Assembly (NCBI GenBank): GCA_019914995.1
Contig: CM034130.1
Location: 3,100,001 to 3,164,000, forward strand
DNA: 64,000 nt
Origin: Acanthochlamys bracteata
Taxonomy: Eukaryota > Streptophyta > Magnoliopsida > Pandanales > Velloziaceae
Direction of reading: 5' to 3'
Position numbers and translations under genes: made by a program. Of this stretch, positions 62,691-64,000 are shown piece after piece (positions within the stretch are counted from its first letter, which is position 1; each line of letters begins with the position of its first letter). The notes beneath the pieces were generated by a model. That model was given only the letters and a program-made list of their open reading frames with translations, searched no databases and had not been told where the DNA came from.

Positions 62691-63027
62691 TGTATATGTA
62701 TAATATATGTATATATGTATGTATATAGTTTGTGAAATGAGTTGTTCAATTTGTCAAACAAATTCTTTTGTGATACAAGAGCACGCTTCTCTTCTCGCTA
62801 CATACCAAAAGAATTTTAAAAAATTGATATGTTTAGACATTAGACACTAGGCCGTTTGGGATGTGTTTTATTTATGTAATAAAACACATAAATATCAATG
62901 TAGCTAGATCTATCAATGTGGATGACGTTTACAAGCGTTTTCGAAACTCGATGATATTGTATTCCCTATATTTGCACCTTTTTTTAACAAGTCTGTTTTT
63001 TGTTAATTGATGCTATTAAAACCCATT

Positions 63028-63396
63028 AAAAATCACAGATGGATCTTTTCAAAGATTGCATTGCTATATGCAGGTTGGTAGTTGGTGAACCTAATAAATA
63101 TACAAGAAGATGAATTGAAGAAAGAGACTCACCACCTTCGCTTTCATTACTGAAGAAAAGATTGCATTGCTATATGCCAATCGTCATGGGAAATAAATGC
63201 GCGTTGAGCATTTGACTTTCATGTGTTTTTATTGTTCTTATTATGGATTTTTTTTTTCATTGTTTTTTCTTCAATAATTAAAGCGAAGGCGGTGAGTCTC
63301 TTTCTTCAATTCATCTTTCGGTATATTTATTAGGTTCACCAACTACCAGCCTGCATATAGCAATGCAATCTTTGAAAAGATCCATCTGTGATTTTT
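63028..63396. repeat. Long near-perfect inverted repeat (hairpin)
   Basis: Arms 63028-63160 and 63263-63396 are reverse complements over about 133 bp with few mismatches; the loop is about 100 bp. The left arm contains ACAGATGGATCTTTTC and GTTGGTAGTTGGTGAACC; the right arm contains GGTTCACCAACTACCAGCC and GAAAAGATCCATCTGT. The 20-mer AAGATTGCATTGCTATATGC also occurs twice in the left half (about 63053 and 63159). The sequence is unrelated to the foldback elements on either side. A transcript through it would fold into a long double strand. Confidence 0.9.
63133..63147 (-). other. Candidate first coding exon (MKAKV)
   Basis: On the minus strand ATGAAAGCGAAGGTG is followed by a strong donor GTGAGT. 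It is in phase with the exon starting at 61832 and would supply the missing start codon of that gene. It lies inside the left arm of the inverted repeat; the right arm has the same splice-site sequence but no ATG. Support is only sequence compatibility. Confidence 0.3.
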
Positions 63397-63521
63397 GATG
63401 GATGTTGCTGCCCTTATTTTTTTGGCATGGTCTTGTCATTGTTCATGAGTCAGACGGACCGTGCCACGGGCTGTTTCCTCAGCCCGGCACATACATATAT
63501 GTATATATATGTATATATATA

Positions 63522-63912
63522 TAGGGATAGAGGCACTTCCTTCTTAAGGGCACTTTCGGGCACTCCTTTTCGGTTTATGATCGAAGTTACCTCAAAATCC
63601 AATCTTCACCGTTGGACATGAAGAACTATGAGTTAGGAACATAGCTATAAAATTTCAGCTCAATCGGACCACGAAGGCACCTTCATCCGATCACTTGATC
63701 CAGATGACAGAAATGATACAATATATATATTTTTAAGTTTTCTTACTTTCTGTCATCTTGATCAAGTCATCGAATGGAAGTGAATTCGTGGTCCGATTGA
63801 GCTAAAATTTTATGGGTAGATTTCTAACTCATAGTTCGTCATATCCAATATAGAGATTGGATTTGGAGGTCACCCCGGCCATAAACCGAGAAGGGAGTGC
63901 CCCTATCCCTTC
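63522..63912. repeat. Foldback (MITE-like) element, copy 2
   Basis: Starts GGGATAGAGGCAC and ends TGCCCCTATCCC, the inverted match, with long complementary arms (about 63524-63710 and 63745-63910) around an AT-rich centre. It is inserted in TATATA tracts. Same family as copy 1. Confidence 0.85.
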
Positions 63913-63924
63913 CTATATATACAT

Positions 63925-64000
63925 ATATATATATAGGGATAGGATATAGGCACTCCATGTGCTATATGCACTCCATCGGTTTCTTCGGCCATATTTGGAG
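63925..64000. repeat. Start of another foldback repeat, cut by window end
   Basis: TATAGGGATAGGATATAGGC followed by ACTCCATCGGTTTCTTCGGC repeats the left end of the family. The rest lies outside the window. Confidence 0.65.

Noticed and set aside
1-64000. CRISPR arrays, bacterial operons, rRNA or tRNA genes
   Set aside because: Nothing of the kind was seen; the window is plant nuclear DNA. tRNA genes cannot be excluded by eye.

Overview
The window is nuclear DNA of a flowering plant, most likely a eudicot. The evidence is long AT-rich intergenic DNA, GT-AG introns, Ty1/copia elements primed by initiator-Met tRNA, and plant-specific genes: an IQD calmodulin-binding protein, a DWARF27-like carotenoid isomerase, Mg-protoporphyrin IX methyltransferase, and an intron-bearing histone H3. 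The species cannot be named from the sequence. Exon boundaries were read by eye from reading frame, splice sites and remembered family conservation. No alignment or transcript data were used.

Layout. 1-17 kb is gene-poor: a decayed copia reverse transcriptase, a non-autonomous hAT-like element with a perfect 8-bp target duplication (2018-2775), an AAA-ATPase pseudogene (7552-8204) and a short-LTR copia element on the minus strand (10852-14562). 17.2-19.1 kb holds a five-exon IQD gene (+). 19-27 kb is mostly AT-rich, with MITE-like repeats. 27.5-28.9 kb holds a single-exon GPR107/108-type seven-transmembrane protein (-). 29.9-31.5 kb is a decayed hnRNP-Q/LIF2-like RNA-binding gene (+). 33.4-36.6 kb is a six-exon DWARF27-LIKE1 gene (-), followed by a small probable plastid protein (37141-37623, -) and a weakly supported small spliced gene (38340-41105, -). 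43.9-44.9 kb is CHLM (-). 45.9-52.1 kb is a tandem pair of histone H3 genes on the minus strand: a decayed three-exon copy and an intact but strongly divergent H3 variant. A second copia element of the same family (46625-50604, +) is inserted between them. 54.9-56.0 kb is a membrane-anchored methyltransferase-like gene with one in-frame stop. 59.7-61.8 kb (possibly to 63147) is the 3' part or all of a plant gene with a conserved LLACIVR...LAPLHWHDY region (-). 62-64 kb is a cluster of foldback repeats, a microsatellite and a long near-perfect hairpin.

The genes do not form an obvious pathway cluster. Two or three encode plastid proteins (D27L1, CHLM, the 37-kb protein), but their adjacency is probably chance. 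The observations most worth following are the divergent H3 variant beside its dead sibling, the gag-less copia lineage whose two copies share the same deletion and stop codon, and the long hairpin overlapping the putative first exon of the last gene.
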